This document shows positions 44,871 to 56,204 of a DNA stretch of 64,000 bases, piece after piece (positions within the stretch are counted from its first letter, which is position 1; each line of letters opens with the position of its first letter). The position numbers were made by a program, and so were the translations under genes. Source of the DNA: Triticum aestivum (Eukaryota; Streptophyta; Magnoliopsida; Poales; Poaceae); contig NC_057800.1 of the NCBI RefSeq assembly GCF_018294505.1, positions 174,701,120 to 174,765,119 on the forward strand, in the 5' to 3' direction. Below the pieces are notes generated by a model. The model searched no databases and was not told where the DNA came from. It saw only the letters and a list, made by a program, of their open reading frames with translations.

Positions 44871-46499
44871 TGATGTCTACTACACAACCTTCTTCTTGTA
44901 GACGTTGTTGGGCCTCCAAGTGCAGAGGTTTGTAGGACAGTAGCAAATTTCCCTCAAGTGGATGACCTAAGGTTTATCAATCCGTAGGAGGCGTAGGATG
45001 AAGATGGTATCTCTCAAGCAACCCTGCAACCAAATAACAAAGAGTCTCTTGTGTCCCCAACACGCCCAATACAATGGTAAATTGTATAGGTGCACTAGTT
45101 CGGCGAAGAGATGGTGATACAAGTGCAATAAGGATAGTAGATAAAGGTTTTTGTAATCTGAAAATATAAAAACAGCAAGGTAACTAATGATAAAAGTGAG
45201 CGTAAACGGTATTGCAATGTGTGGAAATAAGGCCTAGGGTTCATACTTTCACTAGTGTAAGTTCCCTCAACAATAATATCATAACTGGATCACATAACTA
45301 TCCCTCAACATGCAACAAAGAGTCACTCCAAAGTCACTAATAGCGGAGAACAAATGAAGAGATTATGGTAGGGTACGAAACCACCTCAAAGTTATTCTTT
45401 CCAATCAATCTGTTGGGCTATTCCTATAAGTGTCACAAACAGCCCTAGAGTTCGTACTAGAATAACACCTTAAGACACAAATCAATCAAAACCTAATGTC
45501 ACCTAGATACTCCAATGTCACCTCAAGTATCCGTGGGTATGATTATATGATATGCGTCACACAATCTCAGATTCATCTATTCAACCAACACAAAGGACCT
45601 CAAAGAGTGCCCCAAAGTTCTACCGGAGAATCATGATGAAAACGTGTGCCAACCCCTATGCATAGGTTCATGGGCGGAACCCACAAGTTGATCACCAAAA
45701 CATACATCAAGTGAATCACGTGATATCCCATTGTCACCACAAATATCCATGGTAAGACATACATCAAGTGTTCTCAAATCTTTAAAGACTCAATCCGATA
45801 AGATAACTTCAAAGGGGAAACTGAACTCATTACAGGAGAGTAGAGGGGGAGGAGAAACATAAGATCCAACTATAATAGCAAAGCTCGGGATACATCAAGA
45901 TTGTATCATCTCAAGAACACGAGAGAGAGATAGAGAGAGAGAGAGAGATCAAACACATAGCTACGGGTACATACCCTCAGCCCCGAGGGAGAACTACTCC
46001 CTCCTCATCATGGAGAGCACCGGGATGATGAAGATGGCCACCGGAGAGGGATTACCCCCTTCGGCAGGGTGCCCGAACGGGTCTAGATTGGTTTTCGGTG
46101 GCTACGGAGGCTTCTGGCGACGGAACTCCCGATCTATTGTGCGTTCTGGAAGTTTTAGGTTACGTAGGTATATATGGGTGCATGAGGTACATCGGTGGAC
46201 TGAAGGGGGGGCCATGAGCTCCTCCTTCATCTTCTGACGTAGGGTCCAAGTCTATCCGGTAGGTTTCCTTCCAAAAATAACTTCTCCAGTTGATTTCATT
46301 CCGTTTCGACTCTGTTTGATATTCCTTTTCCTCGAAACACTGAAATAGGCATAAAACAGCAAATCTGGGTTGGGCCTCCGGTTAATAGGTTAGTCCCAAA
46401 AATAATATAAAAGTGGAAAATAAAGCCCAATATTGCCCAAAACAATAGATAATATAGCATGGAGCAATCAAAAATTATAGATACGTTGGAGACGTATCA
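44871..46499 (-). mobile_element. Gypsy LTR, left copy (1629 bp)
   Basis: On the minus strand it starts TGATACGTCTCCAACGTATC and ends GTAGTAGACATCA. It differs from the right copy by a missing ~50-bp GC-rich block (equivalent of 53210-53262), a longer GA microsatellite near 45925 and scattered substitutions. The GC-rich loss lies between short repeats around CACGAG/CGTGAG, a slippage-type deletion. Confidence 0.9.
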
Positions 46500-46515
46500 A
46501 GCATCCCCAAGCTTA
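46500..46515 (-). other. Polypurine tract of the 44.6-53.5 kb gypsy element
   Basis: The minus strand reads AAGCTTGGGGATGCT just before TGATACG. The same AAGCTTGGGGATGCC core recurs inside the element near 48530 and 49262. Confidence 0.7.
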
Positions 46516-49500
46516 ATTCCTACTCGTCCTCGAGTAGGTAAATGATAAAAAAGATAATTTTTGATGTGGAATGCTAGTTGGCATAATTTCAATGTTATTC
46601 TTCTTAATTGTGGTATGAATATTCAGATCCATAAGATTCAAGAAAAAAGTTCATATTGACATAAAAACAATAATACTTCAAGCATACCAATTAAGCAATT
46701 ATGTCTTCTCAAAATAACATGGCCAAAGAAAGCTATCCCTACAAAATCATATAGTCTGGCTATGCTCTATCTTCACCACACAAAATATTTAAATCATGCA
46801 CAACCCCGATGAGAAGCCAAGCAATTGTTTCATACTTTTGATGTTCTCAAACTTTTTCAATCTTCACGCAATACATGAGTGTGATCCATGGACATAGCAC
46901 TATAGGTGGAATAGAATGGTGGTTGTGGAGAGGACAAAATGGGAGAAGATAGTCTCACATCTACTAGGCATATCAACGGGCTATGGAGATGCCCATCAAT
47001 AGATATCAATGTGAGTGAGTAGGGATTGCCATGCAACGGATGCACAAGAGCTACAAGTATATGAAAGCTCAACAAAAGAAACTAGTGGGTGTGCATCCAA
47101 CTCGCTTGCTCACTAAGACCTAGGGAATTTTGAGGAAGCCCATCATTGGAATATACAAGCCAAGTTCTATAATGAAAGATTCCCACTAGTATATGAAAGT
47201 GACAACATAGGAGACTCTCTATCATGAAGATCATGGTGCTACTTTGAAGCACAAGTGTGGTAAAAGGATAGTAGCATTGTCCCCCCTTTTTTTGGACTTT
47301 CTTTTTCTTTTTTTTATTTGGCTTTTTTCGCCTTTTTTGTGGCCTTTCTCTTTTTTTTAGGACAATGCTCTATTGAATGATGATCATCACACTTCTATTT
47401 ATTTACAACTCAATGATACAACTCGATACTAGAACAAAGTATGACTCTATATGAATGCCTCCGGCGGTGTACCGGGATATGCAATGAATCAAGAGTGACA
47501 AGTATGAAAGAATCATGAACAGTGGCTTTGCCACAAATACTATGTCAACTACATGATCATGCTAAGCAATATGACAATGATGAATGTGGCATGATGAACG
47601 GAATGGTGGAAAGTTGCATGACAATATATCTCGGAATGGCTATGGAAATGCCATAATAGGTAGGTATGGTGGCTGTTTTGAGGAAGGTATATGGTGGGTG
47701 TATGGTACCGGCGAAAGTTGCGCGGTACTAGAGAGGCTAGCAATGGTGGAAGGGTGAGAGTGCGTATAATCCATGGACTCAACATTAGTCATAAAGAACT
47801 CACATACTTATTGCAAAAATCTATTAGTTATCGAAACAAAGTACTATGCGCATGCTCCTAGGGGGATAGATTGGTAGGAAAAGACCATCGCTCGTCCCCG
47901 ACCGCCACTCATAAGGAAGACAATCAATAAATAAATCATGCTTCGACTTCATCACACAACGGTTCACCATACGTGCATGCTACGGGAATCACAAACTTCA
48001 ACACAAGTATTTCTCAAATTCACAACTACTCAACTAGTATGACTCTAATATCACCAAATCCATATCTCAAAACAATTATCAAGTATCAAACTTCTCATAG
48101 TATTCAACACACTCATAAGAGAATTTTATTATTCTTGAATACCTAGCATATTAGGATTTTAGTAAATTACCATGCTATTAAGAATCTCAAAATAATATAA
48201 GTGAAGCATGAGAGTTCATATATTTCTTCAAAATAAGACTACCACCATGCTCTAAAAGATATAAGTGAAGCACTAGAGCAAATGACAAACTACTCCGAAA
48301 GATATAAGCAAAGATCAATGAGTAGTCGAATAATTATGCAACTATGTGAAGACTCTCTAACATTTAATAATTTCAGATCTTGGTATTCTACTCAAACAGC
48401 AAGCAAAGAAAAATAAAATGACATTCTAAGAATGGCAAACATCATGTGAAGAAGCAAAAACTTAGGATCAACCGATACTAACCGATAGTTGTTGAAGAAG
48501 AAAGGTGGGATGCCAACCGGGGCATCCCCAAGCTTAGACGCTTGAGACTTCTCGAAATATTATCTTGGGGTGCCTTGGGCATCCCCAAGCTTGAGCTTTT
48601 GTGTCTTCTTAATTCCTCTCATATCATGGTCTCCCTAAATCTCAAAAGCTTCATCCACACAAAACTCAACAAGGACTCATGAGGTAAGTTAGTATAAACC
48701 ATTGCAAAAACCTTATCATACTCTACTGTAGAAAATCAATGAAATTATTATTCAACATTGCATACTAAATTCCTCTGCATATTTAATAGTCCTATCCTCA
48801 AATAGAATCATTAAAGAAGCAAACATATGCAAACAATGCAAACATAACAGCAATCTGCCTAAACAGGATAGTCTGTAAAGAATACAGCAACATCCACACT
48901 TCCCTAGCTCCAAAAACTATGAAAGAAAATTCCCACTGTATTAAATTTATCATAGCTTAATATGCAAAAGGTTTCAACAGTTTATCACATTCCGACTTTT
49001 CTAGGGAATTATTGCAACAGCGGTAAACTTTCTGTTTTCAAACAGCAACATGTATACTTGTAACATAGGCATAGTAAAGACTATTAATGCCACTTTTATT
49101 GAAATAAAATATGCAAAACATTGTTCTAAATAACAGAAAGCAAATCCTAACAAAATAGATTGACGCTCCAAGCAAAACACATATCATGTGGCGAATAAAA
49201 ATATAGCTCCAAGTAAAGTTACCGATGAACGAAGACGAAAGAGGGGATGCCTTCCGGGGCATCCCCAAGCTTAGGCTCTTGGTTGTCCTTGAATATTACC
49301 TTGGAGTGCTTTGGGCATACCCAAGCTTAGGCTCTTTCCACTCCTTATTCCATAGTCCATCGAATCTTTACCCAAAACTTGAAAACTTCACAACACAAAA
49401 CTTAACAGAAAACTCGTAAGCTCCGCTAGTATAAGAAAAAAATTACCACTTAAATGTACTGTAATGAACTCATTCTATATTAATATTGGTGTTAAACCTA

Positions 49501-49981
49501 CTTTATTCCAACTTCTCTATGGTTTATAAACTATTTTACTAGCCATAGATTCATCAAAATAAGTAAACAACACATGAAAAACTGAATCTGTCAAAAACAG
49601 AACAGTCTGTAGTAATCTGCATCAAACATATACTTATGGAACTCATAATATTCTCAAATAAATTGCTGGACCTGAGGAATTTATCTATTAATCATCTTAA
49701 AAAATAATTAACTAAATATCACTCTCCAATAAAAGATGGAAGCAATTCTCGTGAGCGCTAAAGTTTCTGTTTTTGACAGCATAATCAACAAGACTTTCCC
49801 CAAGTCTTCCCAAAGGTTATGCTTGGCACAAACACCAATTAAAAGCATAAAACCACATCTAAACAGAGGCTAGATGAATTATTTATTACTAAACAGGAAC
49901 AAAAAGCAAGGGACAAAAATAAAATTGGGTTGCCTCCCAACAAGCGCTATCGTTTAATGCCCCTAGCTAGGCATGATGATT
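46516..49981 (-). mobile_element. Non-coding interior of the gypsy element, with an internal ~735-bp direct duplication
   Basis: No coding frame is supported. 48480-48780 and 49215-49490 repeat the same order: a GGGATGCC..GGGGCATCCCC hairpin, AAGCTTAG(G/A)C, CTTGGGGTGCCTTGGGC-like, CTTCATCCACACAAAACT-like and GTTAGTATAA-like. A T-rich run at 47280-47360 is a purine tract on the minus strand. 47757-48050 is the part shared with the element at 26762. Confidence 0.6.
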
Positions 49982-51172
49982 TCAATGATGCTCACATAAA
50001 AGATAAGAATTGAAACATAAACATGGATCATCAAGAATATTGCTAATACATTTAAGTATAACCCACTTCCTATGCATAGGGATTTTGTGAGAAAACAACT
50101 TGTGGGAACAATAATCAACTAGCATAGGAGGGCAAAACAAGCATAACTTCAAAACTTTAAGCACATAGAGAGGAAACTTGATATTATTGCAATTCCTACA
50201 AGCATATATTTCTCCCTCATAATAATTTTCAGTAGCATCATGAATGAATTCAACAATATAACCACCACCTAAAGCATTATTTTCATGATCTACAAGCATA
50301 GAAATTTTATTACTCTCCACATAGGCAAAATTCTTCTCATTCGGGATAGTGGGAGCATCATAAGAGACTTGGATACTATAAATTGTTTCCACATTGAAAG
50401 AGTAATGTTCAGAGAAGGGGTAACCATAATCATGACAAGTTTTATAAATATAATCACTACTTTTTATAGCATAAATATCATCACAGTAATTATCATAAGT
50501 AGGAGGCATGCTATCATCATTATAAACTTGCATATCAAAACTTGGGACACAAAAAATATCATCTTCATTAATCATAGCTTCCCCAAGCTTGGGACAAACA
50601 TTAATTGCAGCAAATATATTCTCAAATATGTCATCCTCATCAAACATAGCTTCCCCAATCTTGGGCCTTTTCATATCATAAGCATAATCACTCTCATCAT
50701 TAATAGTATAGATAGCACCGATAGTATAGCAATTATTATATTCTTCCAAGCAAGTACCAAAAAGATTTTCAAGATCATAAGAAGTATCATTATCTTCCCA
50801 ATCATAATCATCACAACAAGGAATAGGCATAACGAGATCATCATCAAGTGTATCATCTTCATTTTCATGAGGCACAGCAATAATAGGAGCAACTTTATTT
50901 GGGAGAGATACCTTTTTACCTCTCTTCCTTTTTCTTTTCTTCTTATTCACCACATCATGTGTGGGTTCAATCCTCTTTTTGGAGCTCCTTATTAATGAGA
51001 TTGGTTGAATAGGAGGCTCCTCCTCGTTACCTGATTCATCATAAGAGATAATAGGAGGATATTGGGAAGTCTCTTCCCTTTCATTAGTATTCTCTTCATC
51101 CTCTATCTGCTTTCTTTTCTTTATGTAATTGGCAATATACGTATTATCAATGCAATTCACCGCACAATACAT
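49982..51172 (-). CDS. 396-residue acidic retroelement protein of unknown function
   Basis: An intact frame runs from ATG to TGA. Residues 15-50 are charged (KKRKQIEDEENTNEREE) and residues 75-90 are basic (NKKKRKRKRGKKVS), a plausible nuclear-localisation stretch. Residues 105-270 are rich in Asp, Tyr and Asn, with two PKIGEAM/PKLGEAM repeats (LGEAMINEDDIF). The C-terminus carries SHKIPMHRKWVILK, shared with the frame at 28232-28624. It lies where gag would normally be, but I see no capsid homology and no zinc knuckle. The knuckle is in the next frame upstream. An intact frame in a non-autonomous element suggests recent activity or selection. Function unknown. Confidence 0.55.
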   Translation of the reverse strand: MYCAVNCIDNTYIANYIKKRKQIEDEENTNEREETSQYPPIISYDESGNEEEPPIQPISLIRSSKKRIEPTHDVVNKKKRKRKRGKKVSLPNKVAPIIAVPHENEDDTLDDDLVMPIPCCDDYDWEDNDTSYDLENLFGTCLEEYNNCYTIGAIYTINDESDYAYDMKRPKIGEAMFDEDDIFENIFAAINVCPKLGEAMINEDDIFCVPSFDMQVYNDDSMPPTYDNYCDDIYAIKSSDYIYKTCHDYGYPFSEHYSFNVETIYSIQVSYDAPTIPNEKNFAYVESNKISMLVDHENNALGGGYIVEFIHDATENYYEGEIYACRNCNNIKFPLYVLKVLKLCLFCPPMLVDYCSHKLFSHKIPMHRKWVILKCISNILDDPCLCFNSYLLCEHH

Positions 51173-51183
51173 ATAAATTTTTT

Positions 51184-51438
51184 CTAGATCAAAATGAAGA
51201 ACTTTGTCAAGGGAAAATTTTGAAATACCTTAATTCTACGATTAATTTCTTCATAACCCAAAAGCAAACTAAGTTCCTTATGATGTGCAAGGGAAATCAA
51301 GTCATCACAATTTTTGGACACGATACGCTCATGAAACAATTTGCATTGGGCACTAAAATGATCACGTTCATTGCAAAGTTCACAAGTAGGGCTAAGAAAT
51401 AATAAATTTTCAGCACATTCATCTAGCTCTTCTTGCAA
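51184..51438 (-). CDS. Short retroelement frame with a CCHC zinc knuckle
   Basis: The 84-residue frame has CELCNERDHFSAQC at residues 19-32, an exact C-x2-C-x4-H-x4-C knuckle (51343-51384). Such knuckles bind nucleic acid in retroelement nucleocapsids. Here it lies near the primer site instead of at the end of gag. The frame ends 12 bases before the 396-residue frame begins. The two may have been one protein, or may join by splicing. Confidence 0.5.
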   Translation of the reverse strand: MQEELDECAENLLFLSPTCELCNERDHFSAQCKLFHERIVSKNCDDLISLAHHKELSLLLGYEEINRRIKVFQNFPLTKFFILI

Positions 51439-51447
51439 CAGTTTGGT

Positions 51448-51822
51448 TTATAAGTACTTATGCCTCTTGTAATATCTATCTTCCCTATTTGGTGTGTACT
51501 TGCAAACCCAGTCTACTCCACAAAAATTGACATGTTTATAGGAGGCATTTTCATCATAACTAGTGCAATCATCATTAGCATCATGGATATTCAAAGAATT
51601 CGTACTAACAACATTGCAATCATGCTCATCATTCAAATATTTAGTGCCAAACATTTTAGAGATCTCTTCTTCTAGCACTTGAGCACAATTATCCTTTCCA
51701 TCATACTCACGAAAGATATTAAAAAGATGAAGCGTATGAGACAAACTAAATTCCATTTTTTGTAGTTTTATTTTATAAACTAAACTAGTGATAAAACAAG
51801 AAACTAAAAGACTCGATTGCAA
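51448..51822 (-). CDS. Leader-proximal retroelement frame
   Basis: The 124-residue frame starts 32 bases from the primer site. It encodes LVYKIKLQKMEFSLSHTLHL, EYDGKDNCAQVLEEEISKMF and a Cys/Tyr/Asn-rich end. Its first 60 residues are repeated at 44629-44812, where the frame is fused to flanking DNA. No domain recognised. It may be the N-terminus of a larger protein with the zinc-knuckle frame. Confidence 0.4.
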   Translation of the reverse strand: MQSSLLVSCFITSLVYKIKLQKMEFSLSHTLHLFNIFREYDGKDNCAQVLEEEISKMFGTKYLNDEHDCNVVSTNSLNIHDANDDCTSYDENASYKHVNFCGVDWVCKYTPNREDRYYKRHKYL

Positions 51823-51853
51823 GATCTAAAGATATACCTTCAAGCGCTAACCT

Positions 51854-51870
51854 CCCCGGCAACGGCGCCA
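51854..51870 (-). other. Primer binding site, perfect tRNA-Asp match
   Basis: The + strand CCCCGGCAACGGCGCCA equals the 3' end of plant tRNA-Asp including CCA. It lies 10 bases from the LTR. A second identical copy is at 44844-44860. Confidence 0.8.
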
Positions 51871-51880
51871 GAAAAGAGCT

Positions 51881-53547
51881 TGATGTCTACTACACAACCT
51901 TCTTCTTGTAGACGTTGTTGGGCCTCCAAGTGCAGAGGTTTGTAGGACAGTAGCAAATTTCCCTCAAGTGGATGACCTAAGGTTTATCAATCCGTAGGAG
52001 GCGTAGGATGAAGATGGTATCTCTCAAGCAACCCTGCAACCAAATAACAAAGAGTCTCTTGTGTCCCCAACACGCCCAATACAATGGTAAATTGTATAGG
52101 TGCACTAGTTCGGCGAAGAGATGGTGATACAAGTGCAATAAGGATAGTAGATAAAGGTTTTTGTAATCTGAAAATATAAAAACAGCAAGGTAACTAATGA
52201 TAAAAGTGAGCGTAAACGGTATTGAAATGTGTGGAAATAAGGCCTAGGGTTCATACTTTCACTAGTGTAAGTTCCCTCAACAATAATATCATAATTGGAT
52301 CACATAACTATCCCTCAACATGCAACAAAGAGTCACTCCAAAGTCACTAATAGCGGAGAACAAACGAAGAGATTATGGTAGGGTACGAAACCACCTCAAA
52401 GTTATTCTTTCCAATCAATCCGTTGGGCTATTCCTATAAGTGTCACAAACAGACCTAGAGTTCGTACTAGAATAACACCTTAAGACACAAATCAATCAAA
52501 ACCTAATGTCACCTAGATACTCCAATGTCACCTCAAGTATCCGTGGGTATGATTATACGATATGCGTCACACAATCTCAGATTCATCTATTCAACCAACA
52601 CAAAGGACCTCAAAGAGTGCCCCAAAGTTCTACCGGAGAATCACGACAAAAACATGTGCCAACCCCTATGCATAGGTTCATGGGCGGAACCCGCAAGTTG
52701 ATCACCAAAACATACATCAAGTGAATCACATGATATCCCATTGTCACCACAGATATCCACGGCAAGACATACATCAAGTGTTCTCCAATCTTTAAAGACT
52801 CAATCCGATAAGATCTTCAAAGGGGAAACTCAATTCATTACAGGAGAGTAGAGGGGGAGGAGAAACATAAGATCCAACTATAATAGCAAAGCTCGCGATA
52901 CATCAAGATCGTATCATCTCAAGAACACGAGAGAGAGAGAGAGAGAGATCAAACACATAGCTACTGGTACATACCCTCAGCCCCGAGGGAGAACTACTCC
53001 CTCCTCGTCATGGAGAGCACCAGGATGATGAAGATGGCCACCGGAGAGGGATTACCCCCTCCGGCAGGGTGCCGGAATGAGTCTAGATTGGTTTTCGGTG
53101 GCTACGGAGGCTTCTGGCGGCGGAACTCCCGATCTATTGTGCGTTCTAGAAGTTTTAGGTTATGTAGGTATATATGGGTGCAGGAGGTACATCGGTGAAC
53201 CGAAGGGGGGGCCACGAGGCAGGGGGGTGTGCCCCAGGGGGGTGGGCATGCCCCTACCCTCGTGAGCTCCTCCTTCATCTTCTGACGTAGGGTCCAAGTC
53301 TATCTGGTAGGTTTCCTTCCAAAAATAACTTCTCCAGTTGATTTCGTTCCGTCTCGACTCCGTTTGATATTCCTTTTCCTCACAACACTGAAATAGGCAT
53401 AAAACAGCAAATCTGGGCTGGGCCTCCGGTTAATAGGTTAGTCCCAAAAATAATATAAAAGTGGAAAATAAAGCCCGATATTGCCCAAAACATTAGATAA
53501 TATAGCATGGAGCAATCAAAAATTATAGATACGTTGGAGACGTATCA
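51881..53547 (-). mobile_element. Gypsy LTR, right copy (1667 bp, 5' LTR)
   Basis: Same termini as the left copy and collinear with it. It retains the GC-rich segment at 53210-53262 (GGGGTGTGCCCC and related) that the left copy lacks. The bases following it on the + strand are AAGAT. The opposite flank is lost to truncation, so no target duplication can be verified. Confidence 0.9.
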
Positions 53548-54110
53548 AAGATCACCTAGAAAGTTGTACTACTAGTAATAGTACTGCGTGTTAGATGAAA
53601 AAACACGATCAAGATTGAGAAAAAGATTGTCAAGAAGAGATATTACCTGGACTTGCTTAATGAGGGATCCCGGAGAGGGGGGCTTGGATAGGGCGATGGC
53701 TTTGAGCTTGTCTGCGGTAGTCTCGGCGGGGTGCTTGCGCTTCTTCGTACCATGAGCATCGACGGTTTTGGCCAGAGCCATAGACATCACTTCGGCCGGT
53801 GCTCCATCGTCCATCAACAAACTGTCAAATAGAAATAAAAGAAAATAAACCATAATCACAAACCCAAAAGAAGAACAGAGAGGGAGTTATAGGATCAGTC
53901 TCGGGGTTGCAAGACCGGGCCTTGGCTAGAATGAACACCATTGATGTGCTTACCTTTCCTTCTTAGGGAGAGAAGAACAATGGCAGAAGCAGGTCGGGGT
54001 TTTCTTGAAGAAATGAGGAACAAGATGAGGGAGAAGCGAGTTGGGTAGAGAGGAAGCTGAGAGAGAATAGTGAAATGATGTTTGCTTCGTCCGTCCAACT
54101 TACTGTTGGA
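53548..54110 (-). CDS. 5' exons of the upstream B3 gene copy
   Basis: A non-coding first exon ends at 53954 with the donor AAGGAAAG|GTAAGC. The next exon (53821-53647) follows the acceptor CTATTTGACAG, has ATG at 53814-53812 and ends at CAGGTAATATC. It encodes 56 residues in phase 0: MDDGAPAEVMSMALAKTVDA, then a basic GTKKRKHPAE stretch, and SKPPSPGSLIKQVQ. The exon is intact. The gypsy element ends 100 bases into the following intron. B3 identity comes from the downstream exons, not from this segment. The matching first exon of the other copy ends at 41919, with a shared upstream promoter block. Confidence 0.6.
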
Positions 54111-54260
54111 AAGGAGGAGGTTTTGTGATTTGACGGCTCATTGGGCATTACTGTGGCGCTTTGATCGGGGTAGTCTACCGTCACTCTACTACGGAGTAAT
54201 TTAGTGCATGGCTGGTGGACCCCGATGCAGGCTGTCCCACACGTCGGCGAAAGTGAGTAA
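54065..54260 (-). promoter_or_regulatory. Promoter block of the upstream B3 copy (duplicated)
   Basis: Collinear with 42010-42195 (GCTTCGTCCGTCCAACTTAC; TTTGTGATTTGACGGCTCAT). A weaker third piece lies at 55380-55470 (CGTGATTTGACGACTCATTT). It lies upstream of the non-coding first exon on the minus strand. Confidence 0.6.
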
Positions 54261-55479
54261 TTTAGTGCATGGCTGGAGGAGGATCCGCACGGTAGAGCAT
54301 GTCCATTGTTTTTCTGAAGAAAAAAATGATTACAGCAAGCGTTTCCACTCTTACGATGAAGGAGTGCAAAACACGGCAGTGACTTGAACATACACAGTGC
54401 TCCTACTACTAGGCATGTGCAGTGGTTCATACGTCAATACTACATAATCTTGTTGCTAGTGTAGTAAGATATGACGACAACAAATGATGTCGTGTGCATG
54501 TCAACTATATGAACAGTAATGTAGTAACATAGTACCGCTTTTTCGACTGTTCGATCAAGAATGAACGGTGAGATCAATTTTAATAGAACTAGGTCTACAG
54601 CGCACGGAGAGTACAGTGCTACAGTACTCCACGAAACATGAACCATATGAAGCATGAATAGTGTTAGGCAGGGTGTATAATGGGTGCACGGGATGGGAGC
54701 AAAAGTTCCCTTCTCAACCCACTATTGGGTGTTTGGCAGAGTGCATGAAGGGTGCATGAGTCCACACTAGTAGGTTAACACAAATACACGAAGAGGAAAC
54801 AATTATATTGAGATGAGAATGCAACCAAACACACCCACACGCTTTGTGCTACAGTGACTGATCTGCACTGTCTGAGTTTGATCCAACGGTCATGCTGCGC
54901 CGAGACATGGACATGCCCATGCAGAGGGTGCCTAAACACCACCAAAGTCCCTCTACTTCTCGAGGCGCACGACGTTGGTGATGCAGGAGGCGAAACGGTT
55001 GAAAGGCGATGCAATCTACGGGAAGGCGGAGGGAGCCAGCCGAGGAGCGAGGAATATTTTGGTTTTCACCATGGTAAAACACCAGTCGACGACTTCTCAC
55101 ATCAGGGAGCAGTGGGTTTTACAGGCGGAGTCATCGTGACTAATTGCTGCCGCGCCTACTCCCATCAATCAAAAAATTAAAAATCCTGCCACGCCTACTC
55201 CCATCAATCAAAAAATTAAAAATCCTACCGCACCCAAACACCAGAGCAACGCCGCGGTGCTTATTTAAATTTACCTGCCGGCAAGTAGATAAAAAAAGGG
55301 GTGAAAAAACAAATGTGGCAGCTGCCTAGCTAATCGGTCGAACTAGCCCAACTAGCTAGCCACCGTGCTTCACTGATGTACTCAGCGGGAAAGATGGTCT
55401 TTCGTGATTTGACGACTCATTTACTTGCTTCGGCGAAAACGCGCGGTAGGGCGTCCCACGTCAAGAAGAATATATGCGT
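54261..55479. other. Intergenic region with a possible MITE and a small tandem duplication
   Basis: GGGTGTTTGG at 54727-54736 and CCAAACACACCC at 54825-54836 may be the ends of a ~110-bp hAT-like MITE. 55147-55225 is a 39-bp unit in two copies (GCCTACTCCCATCAATCAAA). The third promoter-like piece is at 55380-55470. No supported gene. Confidence 0.4.
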
Positions 55480-56204
55480 GCACCACCGGGGAGGACCCCG
55501 AAATCGCGCGGTAGGGTGTGCCATGTCTCGGCACGGAGGAAAAATGTGCGTGTAAAAATATACTGTATCAGACAAAGTACCTATGGTTCGACCTCGGGAC
55601 CCAGCCAGTCGGTCGAAAACACCCCACTAGCCACACAGCTTCATCATGCTATTGTGGCACGGAGGATAGGTGTGGTTAGCTCCGTCTCGACCGGCCACAA
55701 CATCTCTTGTTCTAGGCGATTCTTCTATTTTCCAAGCTTTTTTGTTGTAATAACACCATGGCAAGCTAACGCCGCTCTTCGTGTGTGCCCGTGCAAAGGT
55801 TAAACGATGGAGAGAAGAGGGAGATCGCAGACCTGGGACCCACCAGTAAGTGAGTCAACGGTCATGCGCGTGTTGACGAGGCACTCCCTCTACTCTACTC
55901 AACGTAATACTGTATAAAATCAAGTTATGGGACAAAGCGAACAACCGTTGTTGTTTCAGGCTATCGACTTACGCTTTGTAGTCCAGGTTGCCAGTTTGAA
56001 TCTCGTCTTTCAGATTTGTTAGTTTTAGGTCCAAATTTGATTAATGACAAGTGGGACCCCTGTGTGTTGTTCTAATATTTCAGTGTAGGATGGTTTTTTT
56101 GAACAAACACTTTGCATGGTTAGACAAGTAACGACACGAGTTACACATATTTTGCAAGTTTATGAACAAAAATGACAGCGGCATAGAATATCACATCCAC
56201 CCCG

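Larger units (their letters stand above)
44629..53547 (-). mobile_element. Non-autonomous gypsy retroelement as LTR-interior-LTR-partial interior, inside the B3 gene
   Basis: Reading right to left: LTR 53547-51881, primer site 51870-51854, interior, polypurine tract at 46500-46515, LTR 46499-44871. Then comes a second primer site (44860-44844) and about 240 bases of interior to 44629. The block 44629-46499 is a near-identical copy of 51639-53547. A second interior start beyond the 3' LTR shows a tandem recombinant cut short at 44629. No protease, RT or integrase motif is visible, so it depended on other elements. It separates exons of a minus-strand B3 gene on the same strand. Confidence 0.85.

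Noticed and set aside
50285..50995. 236-codon frame on the + strand
   Set aside because: It is the opposite strand of the 396-codon acidic retroelement frame and is Ile-rich without motif.
51854..51870. tRNA-Asp 3' end as a tRNA gene
   Set aside because: Only the last 17 bases including CCA match, next to an LTR; it is a retroelement primer binding site.
54775..55180. Frames of 79-108 codons on both strands
   Set aside because: They overlap a possible MITE end and anonymous DNA, with stops in any extended reading.
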